Assembly: GCA_963971305.1 (NCBI GenBank)
Contig: OZ020306.1
Coordinates: forward strand, 33,191,512-33,255,511
Source of the DNA: Arcuatula senhousia
Taxonomy: Eukaryota > Mollusca > Bivalvia > Mytilida > Mytilidae
Reading direction: 5' to 3'
Length of the DNA stretch: 64,000 nucleotides
Part shown: piece by piece, positions 43,680-56,600 of the stretch
Layout: each line of letters opens with the position of its first letter
Position numbering within the stretch: position 1 is the first letter of the stretch
Notes under the pieces: generated by a model
Seen by the model: only the letters and a program-made list of their open reading frames with translations
What the model was told of the DNA's origin: nothing
The model's database searches: none
Made by a program: the position numbers and the translations under genes

Positions 43680-44192
43680 GTCCCGTGCGGGGCCCGGGAG
43701 GCGAATAGGCCCGCAGCAGCGCTAAGCTTGTCGGTAAAAGTCCACTAAAGAGCGCTCGGAAACCTGACATCGGAGTCAGGCCGCTTTGCCCACAAAGTGA
43801 CTGGGATGTGTGCCCCAGGTGGTTGAATGGGGCAGCCCTGACATCGAGAGATGCGGGGTCGTCAGGCGATAATGCGGAAAACCTGACCGCAAGCCATAGT
43901 GGTGCACCGTGTTGGGAAAAATGTCACGTTCCTCGCACGTTAAAGAACCCTGCTGCAGGTCTCGGTAAGAGTAGGACCCGTAGGATCCCCATGCAGGAGG
44001 CAAAATTTCCCGCCCATACCCATCACTCCTTTTTTTCCAGTGGCAGTCAAAACTCTCCTACCCGATTGGCCTTGTGTCCCCATTTTCATCCACTTCATCA
44101 TCATTACATGTTCATTGTATCACCACTTTCATGTTCATCTACCGGATATAGCCGAAATCGCGCTGCTTTGGAGTAAAGCAATAACTAACTAA
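43680..44192 (+). mobile_element. SINE-like retroposon, family 2, full length with target duplication
   Basis: Starts GTCCCGTGCGGGGCCCGGGA with the same head as family 1 (GGCGAATAGGCCCGCAGCAG), then a diverged body, and ends GGAGTAAAGCAATAACTAACTAA. A 14-bp direct repeat, GCTCTTTATGCCGG, stands at 43,666-43,679 and 44,193-44,206. 513 bp, non-coding. It shares head and middle with family 1 but has a different 3' end, so the two may depend on different LINE partners. Confidence 0.85.
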
Positions 44193-44499
44193 GCTCTTTA
44201 TGCCGGTTAATAAACCAAAGGCCACCAATCAGTGGTAGGGAAAAATTTTGTATCAATAAAACAGTTTGCTAGTTAACAGGTTTATGAAAATGGCTGGTAT
44301 AAATATGACAGCTTAGAGGAAATAGATCACAAACAATTATAGAAGCATTTCTAGACGATGTCGGCAGGTTGACCCAAATTTTGTATGTTTGTACTTTCAC
44401 TTTCTTGAATTGTACCGGAGGAATGCTTGCACGGGACCCGCAAATGCAGGTTCAAAATTGGCTATCGAAAACTCCTTGCTATCGAAAACACCTTACTGA

Positions 44500-44760
44500 G
44501 ATGATTACCACAACATCCCTATTGTATCCAAATCAACATTGTGTTTTGCGTAATTACCGGACACAAAGATCGCAATGGAAGGGGGAGGTTTGGCCATAAA
44601 ACCTGGTTTAACCCACCATTTTGAAATGCCTGTACCAAGTTAGGACCGTTGCGATCTTAGATTTTTCCGGGATGATTTCATTGTTTTGTCTTTTCTCATG
44701 GACATTTGAGATTGATCTTCCAATTTCGGTTAAATGTTATTTCCTATATATTCCTCACCT
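44500..44760 (+). repeat. Penelope-like 3' region, plus orientation
   Basis: TGATTACCACAACATCCCTATTG, GATCGCAATGGAAGGGGGAGG, CCATAAAACCTGGTTTAACCC, CCTGTACCAAGTTAGGACC and a CATTTGAGATTGATCTTCC end. This matches, in order and across the whole length, the 3' part of the insertion at 4,723-5,000 on the other strand. Confidence 0.75.
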
Positions 44761-44938
44761 TAATTTACTTTCCCCTGCATTTTAGCAACGCGTACCTCCT
44801 CTGCGTCAACGTTTCCATAGATCCTGAAAGTTAAATCAACCGTTTGTTGCGGCGGAACGGGAACGGAATTAAAAATCAATAAAAATATTAAGATTTAGTT
44901 CAACTTCGCAATTTCCTTAATTTTTTATGCCCATAAAT

Positions 44939-46352
44939 TGTTTTGCACTTCTTAATTGACTATTTTTGACCATAGATTGACTGTATCAAGAAATAATAAG
45001 ATATTTTGTAATATTGAAAGAAGCAGAGGTACCAATGGGGATGCCAAATGGCCGAAAAGGCAAAGACAAAACCGGTAAACACCAACGAGAACAGGACGAA
45101 AAACAGACAACATATAAAAAACTTAACCAAAAAAAATACTGAACATCAATCAACAACGCGAACTCTAACGAAAGTCGACTCAGGTGTTCCGGGAGAGTAA
45201 GCAGTTTCTGCTTTCTATAGCACACCCGCCGCGTTGCCAAAAGTCAATTCAGTGTGTCATATCCGGTAAAGGAAGGCAAACCAAAACCCCTATGTCAAAC
45301 CAACATCTGCACTCATCTGAGAGATCGGAATCCGATATTTGTCTATGAGCGCATGATGTCTTCCGTAAATTGTAATGAGTCAAGACAACAACCGAGGAGC
45401 AAAAAATCCCTGTGTAAGCGATTTTAGTGTCAGACATGACGCTCTGTTAAGGAAATCGATGCAATTCCCGCAAAAGTAGATTTAAATATGGAGCAGACTC
45501 TTAGAGTCCGTAGTGCCCTTTATCTCAAGTTCCTGATGATATATATAAGATGGAGAAAGTCACTTAAGGATGCTCGCTGGTCTTGTTTTGGTATTTCTGT
45601 CATTTTTTCGGAATCCTCTGGATTTTTCCATTGAAATAGGGTTAAAAATTTTGCCCACGAACCCCCTATTTTCTTGTTATTAATGTCTTTAATATGTCAT
45701 AAAGAGGTTATACCCAAAGTTTGATCAAATCCTATTTATTCTGTCATGGGTTTTAACAGGTAAATAGTGCTAATGCTAAACCTATGATAAAGTCAGAGAA
45801 AACCTTTTCCCGCCAAAACTTTAACGTCAATTATCTTGAAAACGAGGTCACGAACCTATCAAAATTTGTTGCTTATTTTACACCTTTTACTATTATCTTT
45901 TAATTTAAGACATCAAATTTGAAACCTATTTATTTTCATTAATAGTAGCGAACATCCTTAATCGAGAATTGTTCAGTGAAAGCACATCATCAGTATAACG
46001 AAAAGTGAGATTAAAATAGTCTACGATCATTTCTGTATAGAATGTAAGAAGTCTGTTTCATATGAATGAAGAAACAAATCAGCAAGCAAAGGCGTAAAAT
46101 TAGTGCCCATTGGAATCCCCTTTGCTTGCTGAAAAACACGTCGACCAAACTGAACAAATATGTCGCCAATCAGAAAGTTGAGAATGTCGATTATTTTGTC
46201 TTCTGGCTGTAACTTTGTTCTTTTACTTAGACGATCTGTACATCTTTTATTTAAGATTGATCGTCCTAGTTCGGTAGTTTGTCATTACCTTTATATTTAA
46301 CATTAAAATTCTTTAATAATCCATCTGATAATTTGCATATTTGTATTTGAGT
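44939..46352 (-). pseudogene. tandem unit 1: Penelope-like 3' region and RT fragment
   Basis: Starts TGTTTTGCACTTCTTAATTG; the 3' region (AGAAGCAGAGGTACCAATG ... GCCGAAAAGGCAAAGAC) runs to about 45,300. Decayed RT follows on the minus strand (blocks equivalent to L-I-D-K-Y, F-R-Y-(I)-D-D near 46,000, and G-T-N-x-x-P-L-L-A-D near 46,100). It continues to about 46,310 (CATTAAAATTCTTTAATAATCC), where the SINE begins. A TTAA MITE (45,568-45,957) interrupts it. Confidence 0.7.
45568..45957. mobile_element. TTAA MITE, 390 bp, with visible empty site
   Basis: TTAA at 45,564-45,567 and 45,958-45,961; ends GGATGCTCGCT and (inverted) GGATGTTCGCT. The sister unit at 46,667-48,030 has the uninterrupted text AGTCACTTAATCGAGAATTG at 47,316-47,335, a precise empty site with a single TTAA. 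Confidence 0.9.
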
Positions 46353-46666
46353 CCTACACCTTTTGGGGGGCCCTCGTCCGCGGGGTTGTTAGGTCAATAA
46401 TGCGGAAACCCTGACCGCTGACCATAGTGGGCCAACGTGTATGGATAGTGCCACGCGTCATGCACGTAAAATACCCCTTTGTGGACCGCCAAGTAGTGCA
46501 CCACGTAGGCTAAATTTTCCGCCCCTACCCAGCTCTCCCCTTTTCCTGTGGTTCTTCAAAATTTACCGGTCCTTTGTTTCCACCCCACCCCCATATTTCA
46601 TTTATCATCATTTCATGTTCATTTTATCATCATTTTCATGTTCATCTTCTGTAAATAACCTATAAT
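46353..46666 (+). mobile_element. SINE-like retroposon fragment, family 1
   Basis: GGGCCCTCGTCCGCGGGGTTG ... CATGTTCATCTTCTGTAAATAACCTATAA. Body without the head and without the GCGTTGCA...CACTC tail; it stops at the start of tandem unit 2. Confidence 0.75.
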
Positions 46667-47721
46667 TGTTTTGCACTTCTGTAATGACTATTTTTAACCA
46701 TAGATTGACTGTATCAAGAAAAACGTTATTCGTGATTATAAGATATTTTGTAATATTGAAAGAAGCAGAGGTACCAATGGCCGAAAAGGCAAAGACTAAA
46801 CCAGTAAACACCAACGAGAACAGGACTAAAAATAGACAACATATAAAAAACTGAACCACAAAAACTACTGAATATCAATCAACAACGCGAACTCTAGTCG
46901 TAACGAAAGTGGACTCAGGTGTTCCGGGACTCATCTGAGAGATTGAAATCCGATATTTGTCTATGAGCGCATGATGTCTTCCGTACATTTTAATGAGTAA
47001 AGACAACAACCGAGGAGCAACAAATCCATGTGTAAGCGATTTTTGTGTCAGACATGACGTTCTGTTAAGGAAATCGATGCAAGTCCTGCAAGCTCTGGAA
47101 TAACGATTCGATACGTAAACCCCTATAAGCCGGAGCGGATGGAATGTTGCTACACAAGAAGGGAAAGTTGATGAAGTCATCACATTTGTCATAGAGCTTT
47201 GTAGAAAGTATTCCTTGAGGGTCTATTTCGAAATATAGATTTAAATATGAAGCAGACTCCTAGAATCCGTAGTGCCCTTTATCTCAAGTTCCTGGTGAAA
47301 TATAAGATGGAGAAAGTCACTTAATCGAGAATTGTTCAGTGAAAGCACATCATCAGTATAACGAAAAGCGAGATAAAAATAGTATACGATCATTTCTGTA
47401 TAGAATGTAAGAAGTCTGTTTCATATAAATGAAGAAACAAATCAGCAAGCAAAGGCACAAAAGTAGTGCCCATTGGAATCCCCTTTGCTTGCTGAAAAAC
47501 ACGTCCACCAAACTGAACAAATATGTTGCCAATCAGAAAGTTGAGAATGTCGATTATTTTGTCTTCTGGCTGTAAATTTGTTCTTTTTCTTAGACAATCT
47601 GTACATCTTATATTTGAGATTGGTCGTCCTAGTTCGGTAGTTTGTCATTACCTTTATATTTAACATTAAAATTCTTAAAATAATGCATTTGATAATTTGC
47701 ATATTTGTATTTGAGTCCTAC
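46667..47721 (-). pseudogene. tandem unit 2: Penelope-like 3' region and RT fragment
   Basis: Same order as unit 1, without the MITE: TGTTTTGCACTTCTGTAATG at the start, 3' region to about 46,920, then minus-strand RT remnants with F-P-S-C-V-A-T-F-H-P-L-R-L in a shifted frame (47,150), Y-I-D/R-Y-T-D-D-V-L-S-L-N-N-like text (about 47,350) and P-M-G-T-T-F-V-P/G-T-N-C-A-like text (about 47,460). Non-functional. Confidence 0.7.
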
Positions 47722-48030
47722 ACATTTTGGGTGGCCCTCGTCCGCGGGGTTGTCAGGTCTATAAAGCGGAAACCCTGACCGCTGACCATAGTAGGCCAAC
47801 ATGTGTGGAGAGTGCCACGCGTCATGCACGTAAAAGACCCCTTTGTGGACGGCCAAGCAGTGCACCACGTAGGCTAAATTTTCCGCCCCTATCAGCTCTC
47901 CCCTTTTCCTGTGATTCTCCAAAATTTACCGGTCCTTTGTTTCCCACCCCACCCCCAAATTTCATTTATCATCATTTCATGTTCATTTTATCATCATTTT
48001 CATGTTCATCTTCTGTTAATAACCTATAAT
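47722..48030 (+). mobile_element. SINE-like retroposon fragment, family 1
   Basis: CACATTTTGGGTGGCCCTCG ... TTCTGTTAATAACCTATAAT. The same sub-segment of the SINE as at 46,353-46,666, with the same breakpoint to the next unit. Confidence 0.75.
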
Positions 48031-48180
48031 TGTTTTGCATTTCTTAATTGACTATTTTTAACCATAGATTGACTGTATCAAGAAATACGTTGTTCGTGAT
48101 TATAAGATATTTTGTAATATTGAAAGAAGCAGAGGTTTTTGCGTTGCACGGGCGTTAAACACCAAACCACCTCACTCACC
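48031..48180. repeat. tandem unit 3 (partial) and SINE tail
   Basis: 48,031-48,140 repeats the first 110 bases of units 1 and 2 (TGTTTTGCATTTCTTAATTG ... AGAAGCAGAGG). It then jumps to GCGTTGCACGGGCGTTAAACACC and CACTCACC, the 3' end of SINE family 1. The array therefore sits inside a split SINE. Confidence 0.75.
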
Positions 48181-50679
48181 TAGAGCATCTTCATTAAAAC
48201 ATGTATAGGGAGGTCAGATCACCATTCGATTCAGGTTTGGATATCATAATTTTCATTTTGGCCTTCTAATGTCTGTCTGTCATTAATTTCTTTGGACAGA
48301 GATGAGTAAGTCTATATCATTCCAATTTTTAACTAGTTTTATCCAGCTTGATGTTTCTAGTACCAAATCAACCTCCCGAAATTAATTTACAAGACTTAAG
48401 GTTACAACAATTTATCACCATACAAAGCATCGGATGTATTTAGACAAAGTGGTACTTCTAACATAAACTAACGAGAACATTGCAGTTTAATAATGATAAG
48501 AGGTTTGACCTATACTTTTATTACGTGAAAGTTCTATAAGTTTACCCTGAGATAAGATTATTTTCCACTACCGGTTTCTATAGATTAATGGTAAGTCTTA
48601 TTGTTAGATAAATACAAGTTAGAAATGTTAATTTCTACAAATTTTGAAATCTGGGATTAAGCTTAATATTTTTACCATCTAGAAAAATAAAAAGTCGTAA
48701 CTTTAACAGTTTCTTGTAGTTGATATTCATGTCAGCTTCATTTTATAATTGTTTCTCGGCACTTTGTTGATATTTTGTTGTTTTTATTTGAAATCGAAGG
48801 TGGGTGTGTTCTGGGAAAGGTCATTATTTATCAGCTGAAGGGGGCTGGATGATTTTAGAGGGGGTTGTAAAATTTTATTATGCCAAATTGAGGGGGTTTA
48901 AAATTATTTATTCATGCCAAGGGAATCAACATCTGCCGGATAGTTTTTCGTAAATATGGGTGAAGTTTGACCTTAAGATGATAGAGCATTCACTGTTGGT
49001 CCTTATTGAAGGTTGAGGTTGTGCATTGCCATGATATATCCTCGTTTTTTAAGCCACATTTCTTTGGAAAAAAATCCATCTAGAGCTAAGAATTCATTTT
49101 CTGAGTACGTCTCAGGACATATAAATGTTAACCTTTATGCTATCCATCGCAAAATGTTAAAATGAAGACCAAGAAAGGAAATTTATTTTAGAAAGAATAA
49201 AAAGTCATTACAATTGGTAGAAACAAATATTTTGCATTACCATTTTTTAGTTTTATTAAAATTATTTTTTTTGGTAAAAATTGGAAACGTTTTATCACCT
49301 ATATGTATATGGTCTGTATAGACTTTGGTAGAAATATACCTTTATTTACCTGTTCAGGTAAAATCCTTTTAGCCTAAATGTAAATCTGTATTTATGAATT
49401 TTTAGCCCAAATCATGTAAGGGGGTCGAAATTTAATATTCAAAATTCAATTTGTTTAAGAGTATGCCATGTATTCTAGTTCAAGATGTCTGGAGTAAAGT
49501 GTTTGCTTTAAAAATAAATATGATTGTTGTTCAGAAATTCATTCGTTGAAAACCTTTAATGTTTTACTACGTACATTCTACCCTACCCTACATGAGTTAA
49601 AATGCTATCTAAAAATTACCTGGAACTTAGTTGTAATTTTTATTTCGAAATCTAGGAACTATATTAAGCTAAAAATGTACATATTTTTCTAAGATATCAC
49701 ATATTAATATAGACAAGATTCTGCAGCATTATACAATAGTCTTATTGACAATTCATAGACATGTACAATTAATTGTTGCATCTGTCATGCTGTATAATGA
49801 TGAAGATAAATATATAAAAAAAGATTCGTGGTTGAATCTTCGTCAGGTGTGAAAATTTTAATAATCTATTTTCCAAAGCTTTGCTTCAGAAGGGACAAAA
49901 ATGGTTGTCCCGTGTATAAAAACGGAGAGCGATACCCCATGCACGTTAAAGACCCCTATGTAGAGTTATATTAGAGTAAGCTCACAAAGGGAACACTTGC
50001 AACTGCAAAATGGTGGGGGTTTACTTAAGCATAAAACTAGTTTCTCAATCCAGGATAAATGAAGAAGTTCAAAACTAATACATGAATATTTAAATGCTTC
50101 CATATAAATCCAATATCTTAACTATCAACATTCGTAAAATTGTATTATAATTTTGTCTAGGCTGCATCAAATAAATGTATTAGAAATGTAATTGGGGGCC
50201 GAATTTTGTTCCTTAGGGGGTTGAAATGTTATTTGGTTGTTTGTTGTCAGTGAGGGAGTTGAAATGTTTTATAAGAAAACTGATAAAAAGCGACCGATCT
50301 TTGACTATTCGGATGATGTAAAATTCTCAAATTTTCATATTGTCAATGTTTCAAATATATCATTATCAAAACGATCAATGGTTAAACTTATAAAATAGAT
50401 TGAAATACTTTTTACATTCCAAAAACCGAGGAATTATCATTCCTTCCGTCAAATATGACATATCAATATGCATGTACACGGGAGATGCACCTGAGTAAAC
50501 ACCTGGTGCGCCCATTAACAATAACCCTAATTCGGTTACACGTATTAATGCATGTTTGCACCCGCCATTTTCATATATTTTTATACATTTCTCCGGACAT
50601 TAATGTTATTTATTTCACATGGGTATAACTAATATTTACGGACTCAATTGTTTTTCTATTGACCTTAGATCGAGGGAGG
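48181..50679. other. intergenic region upstream of the carboxypeptidase gene
   Basis: No coding signal. 49,935-49,960 (CCCCATGCACGTTAAAGACCCC) resembles a piece of the SINE-like units. The carboxypeptidase promoter must lie near the right end; an AT-rich ATATATTTTTATAC stands at about 50,572-50,585, roughly 100 bases before the ATG, but I cannot show it is a TATA box. Confidence 0.4.
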
Positions 50680-53600
50680 ATGAGGTTGCTAGTACTACTG
50701 TCTCTTGTTGGCTTTATTCATGGTCTACCCGATAGGAGAAGGCGATTTGATGGGTAAGTCAAATATGGCATTTTTTTTTATTGATGAATGATATTGATTT
50801 AGTGAAGTTTATGGAACTATTGAATAGTTATCTTATGCGACTGCAATATCCGAATGAACAGAGTGTTTAAATACTTCCATTTACCAGTACATTGAAAGTA
50901 GTCTGAATCGGCTTTCAAGACAAATCCCCTTTTAGTATACATCAAGCCAGGATCAAGGTGTAGGTTCTATTAAGACTACAAGTTTTTTTGAATTCATGGA
51001 AGTTATCAAACCTAAGAACACCAAAATTTTAAAAACAACATTTTTGTCATCAAGTAAGTTACATAATTGCCATACGTATTGTATGCTTTTTTCAGACATC
51101 AAGTATTCCGTATTTTACCAAAGACTAGAAATGACATGGAAAAAGTAATGGATGCTGCTAAACAGCTTAAAGTAAGGATATGTTTAATTTGAACAGGTTG
51201 TTTTGTACATAGTCTACATTTTAATGCATTTCGAATACTATGAATACGATTACATGTTGTTTTGTTCTAATACTAAGAATTTGTGCTCTTTTACTTGCTT
51301 GTTAGAAATAGTAAGGTTGATGATTGTGACAATTTGAGAGAAAAAAATCCGGCATAACTAATTAAACCATTGTAGTATTTGACTTTTTAATATTTTAAAG
51401 CCCTTTAAGCTTCGTTCAATTAGAATCTATTTATTATAGGCCTTTGAAAAAAATCCCATAATAATATATGCTATTGTTACTAGCTTACAATGTATTTGCA
51501 TATTGTCTTATAGTAAAAAGTGAATTTGCAAAATTATTATCAATTAGAAATTATAATTAACGAGAACATTCTACCGTTATTTATTCTAGTTCTAAACTAA
51601 AACTGGACTGCCGAGTAGAAATTATAAAAATTAATGTTTTTTTTCATAAATAGTCTCAAAGTTACATTTTGCATTATAATCATATTACATTATTCAAGAT
51701 TCGCGATTGGTTGTTAATTCAAAGTTTACCTTGGATGTTTATATTTCTTTATTTGGAAAAAAGGATCATGTCACGTCCTACACCTCAATAATGACAATTA
51801 ATTTCGGCCATAAATTATTTGTAATTGAGATACACGGAAATATTTTCAATTGCACATTTAGAGGTCAATGCTGTCATTATATTGTAAGAAAAAATGCAAT
51901 TATGGGCAGCTTATTATTATAAAACATTGTACAAGTACCTAGTATACAAATTAAAGTAACAAGCTCTTTTTGTAAAATGCACACAAGTTTAATACATAAA
52001 AAGGTGATCAAAACTGCGTTACATCTACGCTTAAGTGTCATTTATCCTGTCATGACCTAAAGGACTTAATAGAATATGAGGTAATCGGAAATTCTCACAG
52101 GAAAAACTTTTTTCCTACCTTCAAATTCTACACCCCCCTCAAAAAAAAACCACACACACACAAAACAAACAAACACTCGTAATGCTATTTTAAGTATTCT
52201 TAGTGCTCTTTTAGTGTTGGTGTGTTTATAGTGTTCTCCGTTTAACCTAATTTGTCATTAAATTTTGGAAATTCTAAAATTCGACAAAACATTATATTAT
52301 TTTAGATATATCATTCAAAAATATCTTTAACAAAGAAGATTAACTTCAATCTTAAATCTAAACATCTCTTTTTAACTTCTGGCTTCAGTAGAAATGATTT
52401 TAAACCATAGGCTATTTTCAAATTAAAAGTTAGTGTTAATGTTACAGTATTCTGAGAGTCGACTGCTTTTTGATAATTTTACAATCAATGACATGATATT
52501 ATTTAAACATAACAGTAACTTGGCTCTTAGATTAACAGTTGTAATATTTGTAACATTATATGAAAAAAAATATGCCATGTGATTTGTACCCGATACCACA
52601 ATAACAACATATAAGTTTTGGTCATAATTTTGATACACGAAAATATTTGCAATTGCACATTTAGAGGTCAATACTGTAATAAATCAAACTGTGGTAAGAA
52701 AGAACGCAATTAAGGCCAGATCATCATTATAATAGCTATAATGATAGAAATTAATGCAACACTCACTTGTGCTATATCTTAAGATTTATATGTTAAATGC
52801 AACCAAAATTGCGGGTCTATGCTTACAGGACACAGTTATGATTTATACTCGTATCTTGTACAGTGACCTGAAGAGATACATGTAACATTTTCAAAATTGT
52901 TTATTTGATTTGTATTTATTAAACAAATATATGTTATTGCAAGTTGTAATTTTGTACAAGTTATAACATGTACAATTTTAGCATGTACAAGTTATAACTT
53001 GTACAAAATAATAACAAAAATGAGGTTCAACTTGTACTAAATATTTCAATTGAAAAAAATACTCACCCTTTAAACAAAATAAGAACAACCTGTACACAAC
53101 TTACAATATACATGCAACACTAAATTTCTAAAAGTTATAGTCATTTGAGAATTGGTCTCACGTTTGACAAAAAAGCTTCACAACTAAAAATGCTGTGATA
53201 TCTGTCCATAGAAAACTTGCAAAGGCTCGTTTCCTATAGCTAAATTGACAAATATCTAAGGATAATACTTGTTTTAACATGTACTATTCATTATTTTTTT
53301 TTCATGACAGGCAGATATATGGAAAATCCCTAAATTCCTGAACAGTACTCTAGATCTTCATGTAGACGCACAGAATGTTCAGAAGTTTATATCAGTTCTA
53401 AAGAATATGGAAGTCGGATATTCAACTATGATCACTGATCTCCAGAAGTAATTTTTGTCTTATTTTATAGGGTTCACTTTGGGTGTTTATATTATTATAT
53501 TATCGATGTTTAAATATGGTATTGTTTCGATAGATTTAAGTCAACAAATCGGCCTTCCAAATTGCTGTCGTTCAGAGGTTACTCCTAACAATTTTTTTAC

Positions 53601-56600
53601 TATGTATTTTGTGAAAAAGGTAACTGGTTTTTTTTCAACAAAACTGATATATTTGTAATAGCGAAAAAATACAGTACTACACGATTCATACATCAACTCA
53701 CTCCTGTATTAAAATGCACTTCATACAATGAATAATATAGAAGCATTTATTTTCTGTACTTCTAGAGCTATTGACGAAGAAAATTACACACCTGCCCATC
53801 TTGTAAAACGAGCAACGGCGAGTTTTAGTCTGTCACATTTCCACTCTTTTAGTGAGGTAAATACATTATTTTAATTGTTGTGGCGTTAGATTTAAACCAA
53901 AGTAAAAGGACAACAAACATGATTTAACAAAATAATCAAAGTGGTGACAATATCAATATTGATCTATATCGAATGGTGCAATAGAAAAAGCGAAGCATGA
54001 CAAATTAGAAACGGAAAGTGCAATGGTTCCTTAATGGATGCACTTCAAAGGAAATGGGTAGCCTGGCGCCAAATCTCTTTCATTTATTGTGATCTTAGGG
54101 TCCAGTGTTAACTTAAAACATTATTCGGTTGTGAGATAAGATATAGATGATGATATGTTCAAGGTGACAACGACAAATTAGTAAGCACATTTTTTGAGAC
54201 GAAAGAAAAATGGTATGAAGGTGTACTGGTATTACAAAAAAATATTATGTATTATTTTTGCTTAAATGATAAATCGTCAGACTACCTTACACGATCATTA
54301 AAACAAGTAAGTTTTCATGTGCACCGTGTAGTGAACGCAAAAAGAATGGCACGACTAATTACTGAATTACAGACAAGAGTAACAAGGTTAGTCAGTTGCT
54401 TGTAATTTCAAGATCGTCAATCCAAATGATTTCAGTCTTGTAAAAGATTTTTCATTCTCATTAATGTTAAACAGGGTATGAATAAAAATAAAATAAATAA
54501 AATGTATTCAATCAAACTTTTATGCATAAGCTGTACGTTGGGAAGGATGAAAAAATCATTTCATACAAAGAAAACCATGAGGCCACGAAGTTTTCCAAAA
54601 TTTATTTCTACTTTCATTTCACTGTTTATCCTTAGCTGCATCACAATAGGAAACAACAAATCTTTCCAACTTCCTTTTTAATGTCGCATGCAACGTGTAG
54701 CGCCGTCCTGTGTCCTACATCATATGTCCTGCGGCGTCACCAAATTTCCGTCACAGTTTTCCGGGCAACTACATGTCACAGCCTATTAATATGTAATATG
54801 TAGTTACCTCCTTTAGTACTATGTGGTGTAAATGCGATTTAATGCCCATAGCTCATCTACCTTTTACCGAATATTTGACGATGCAGGCAACATTTATATG
54901 TCTTCCATGGAAGACCATTATTCTAGTTTTTAAACCGTAACTAGTCAATTCTATTTTCAAGTAACAAAATGACACCTCTTTTAAACTCTATGTCAAACAC
55001 TATACTTTTGGAAAATGCGTAGTCCGGAGAAGAAAAGAGAAAAAAGGGACTATATTATTGGTGTCCATGTTTTGACGTGCACCAGGGAAGTAAAATCAAG
55101 AAAAAACTTTTACAAGGCTGTATCCAATATCATCCACGAGTGCATAAGACGCTAACACTCATGAAATTGAGCATTTTTTATTACATTTCCTAGATTTTTA
55201 AGACATAAGATATTTGAACTTAAAGTTTCAACATTTGTATTTGACATAGATTTCTAGTTACTTGGATTCCGTCGCACATGTATCATCAAAAGCCACGGTT
55301 CATAGTGCTGGTGTCAGTGTTCAAGGACGAAGCCTCAAATATCTAAAGGTATGTTAGTTCAAATTGTAATTAGTAGAATTCTGGGGTTAATATTAAAATG
55401 AAAACCCGTGCATTTTTTCGGAATGAAAAAAAAACATCAACAAACACTTTACCATAAAACTTTTAAGGAGAAAGTTTTAACATGCAATTATTATTGTTTT
55501 AAATGTATGAAAATATATGTATATGTTCAGAAATTTTAGTACTAAACAAGTTGGGGTTGAAATTTTGGTTATAAACATATATATTAATTTGCTTAAAGGT
55601 AAGCACTGGAGGAAATAAAAAGGCCATCTTAATAGATGGTGGAATTCATGCCAGAGAATGGATAGCGCCAGCTGTCGTGCTGTACCTGATCGACCAGGTA
55701 AGTGATTGGTTGTTTTGTTGTAATAAAAAAGATATGCAAATAGACATAAACTACTAGTATATAGTTTTTTTGTCGGAAAATACCAATTCTTAGGAGAGGT
55801 GGTTAAAGGAAAAAAAACATTTTAACACTAAATTGTTACGTATGAAAGGTGAAAACTCAAAATTCGTGATTATCTTTAAAAAAAAGTATTATCAAACTAC
55901 CAAACTTACAGGAGTAATTTCAATGTCTAAGGGGAAAGACAAAACATGGAAGACATACCGGAAAAATTAAAGATCACAATGCTCATAACGTGGTTCGGGC
56001 ATTTTAAATAAAATGGTGTGTAAAACCAGGTTTTATGGCGCGCCAAACACCCCTCTTCTATTGCGATCTTAGATAACATTGCAAGTTTGCTCAAGAATAT
56101 CTCTACCATTACCATTTATTATTTATGTTTATTTGAAGAAAAACAAATATTTTTTTTACAAATATTATTTTTTGTTATATATACTCTCTCAAAAAAGTTA
56201 CGCAACAGTGGAAAATTTCCCTATATGTTTAAAGTTAACCTTCCTTAATATAAACTGATATTGCGAAGCCGTTTTTCAGTCATTTTTTATCAAATAAAAA
56301 CCAAGAAAAAGAGAAACAAATGAAGTTTATTTTTTATGATTTGGGCAAGATCCTAGCTGTTACGGTTTTTGATAGAACGCGAGTAGAACATAACCAATGT
56401 TTTTCCACAGATAATGTTGGTTGATTTAAACGGGTTGTTGACGCATAAAATTAACAGTTTATTTCTACTTGTGATATCTTAAAATCCGGTGAAGTGACGA
56501 TTTTTCTGAAATCATAAAAATAAATTTCAATCATTTCTCGTTCTCTTGGTTTTTATTTGATTAAAATCGGTTAAGAAATGGTTTTGCAATACAAAAAAAT

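Noticed and set aside
54478..54681. 67-aa ORF with basic N-terminus inside carboxypeptidase intron 4
   Set aside because: Low-complexity K/N/I-rich AT translation without signal or homology, inside a well-defined intron.
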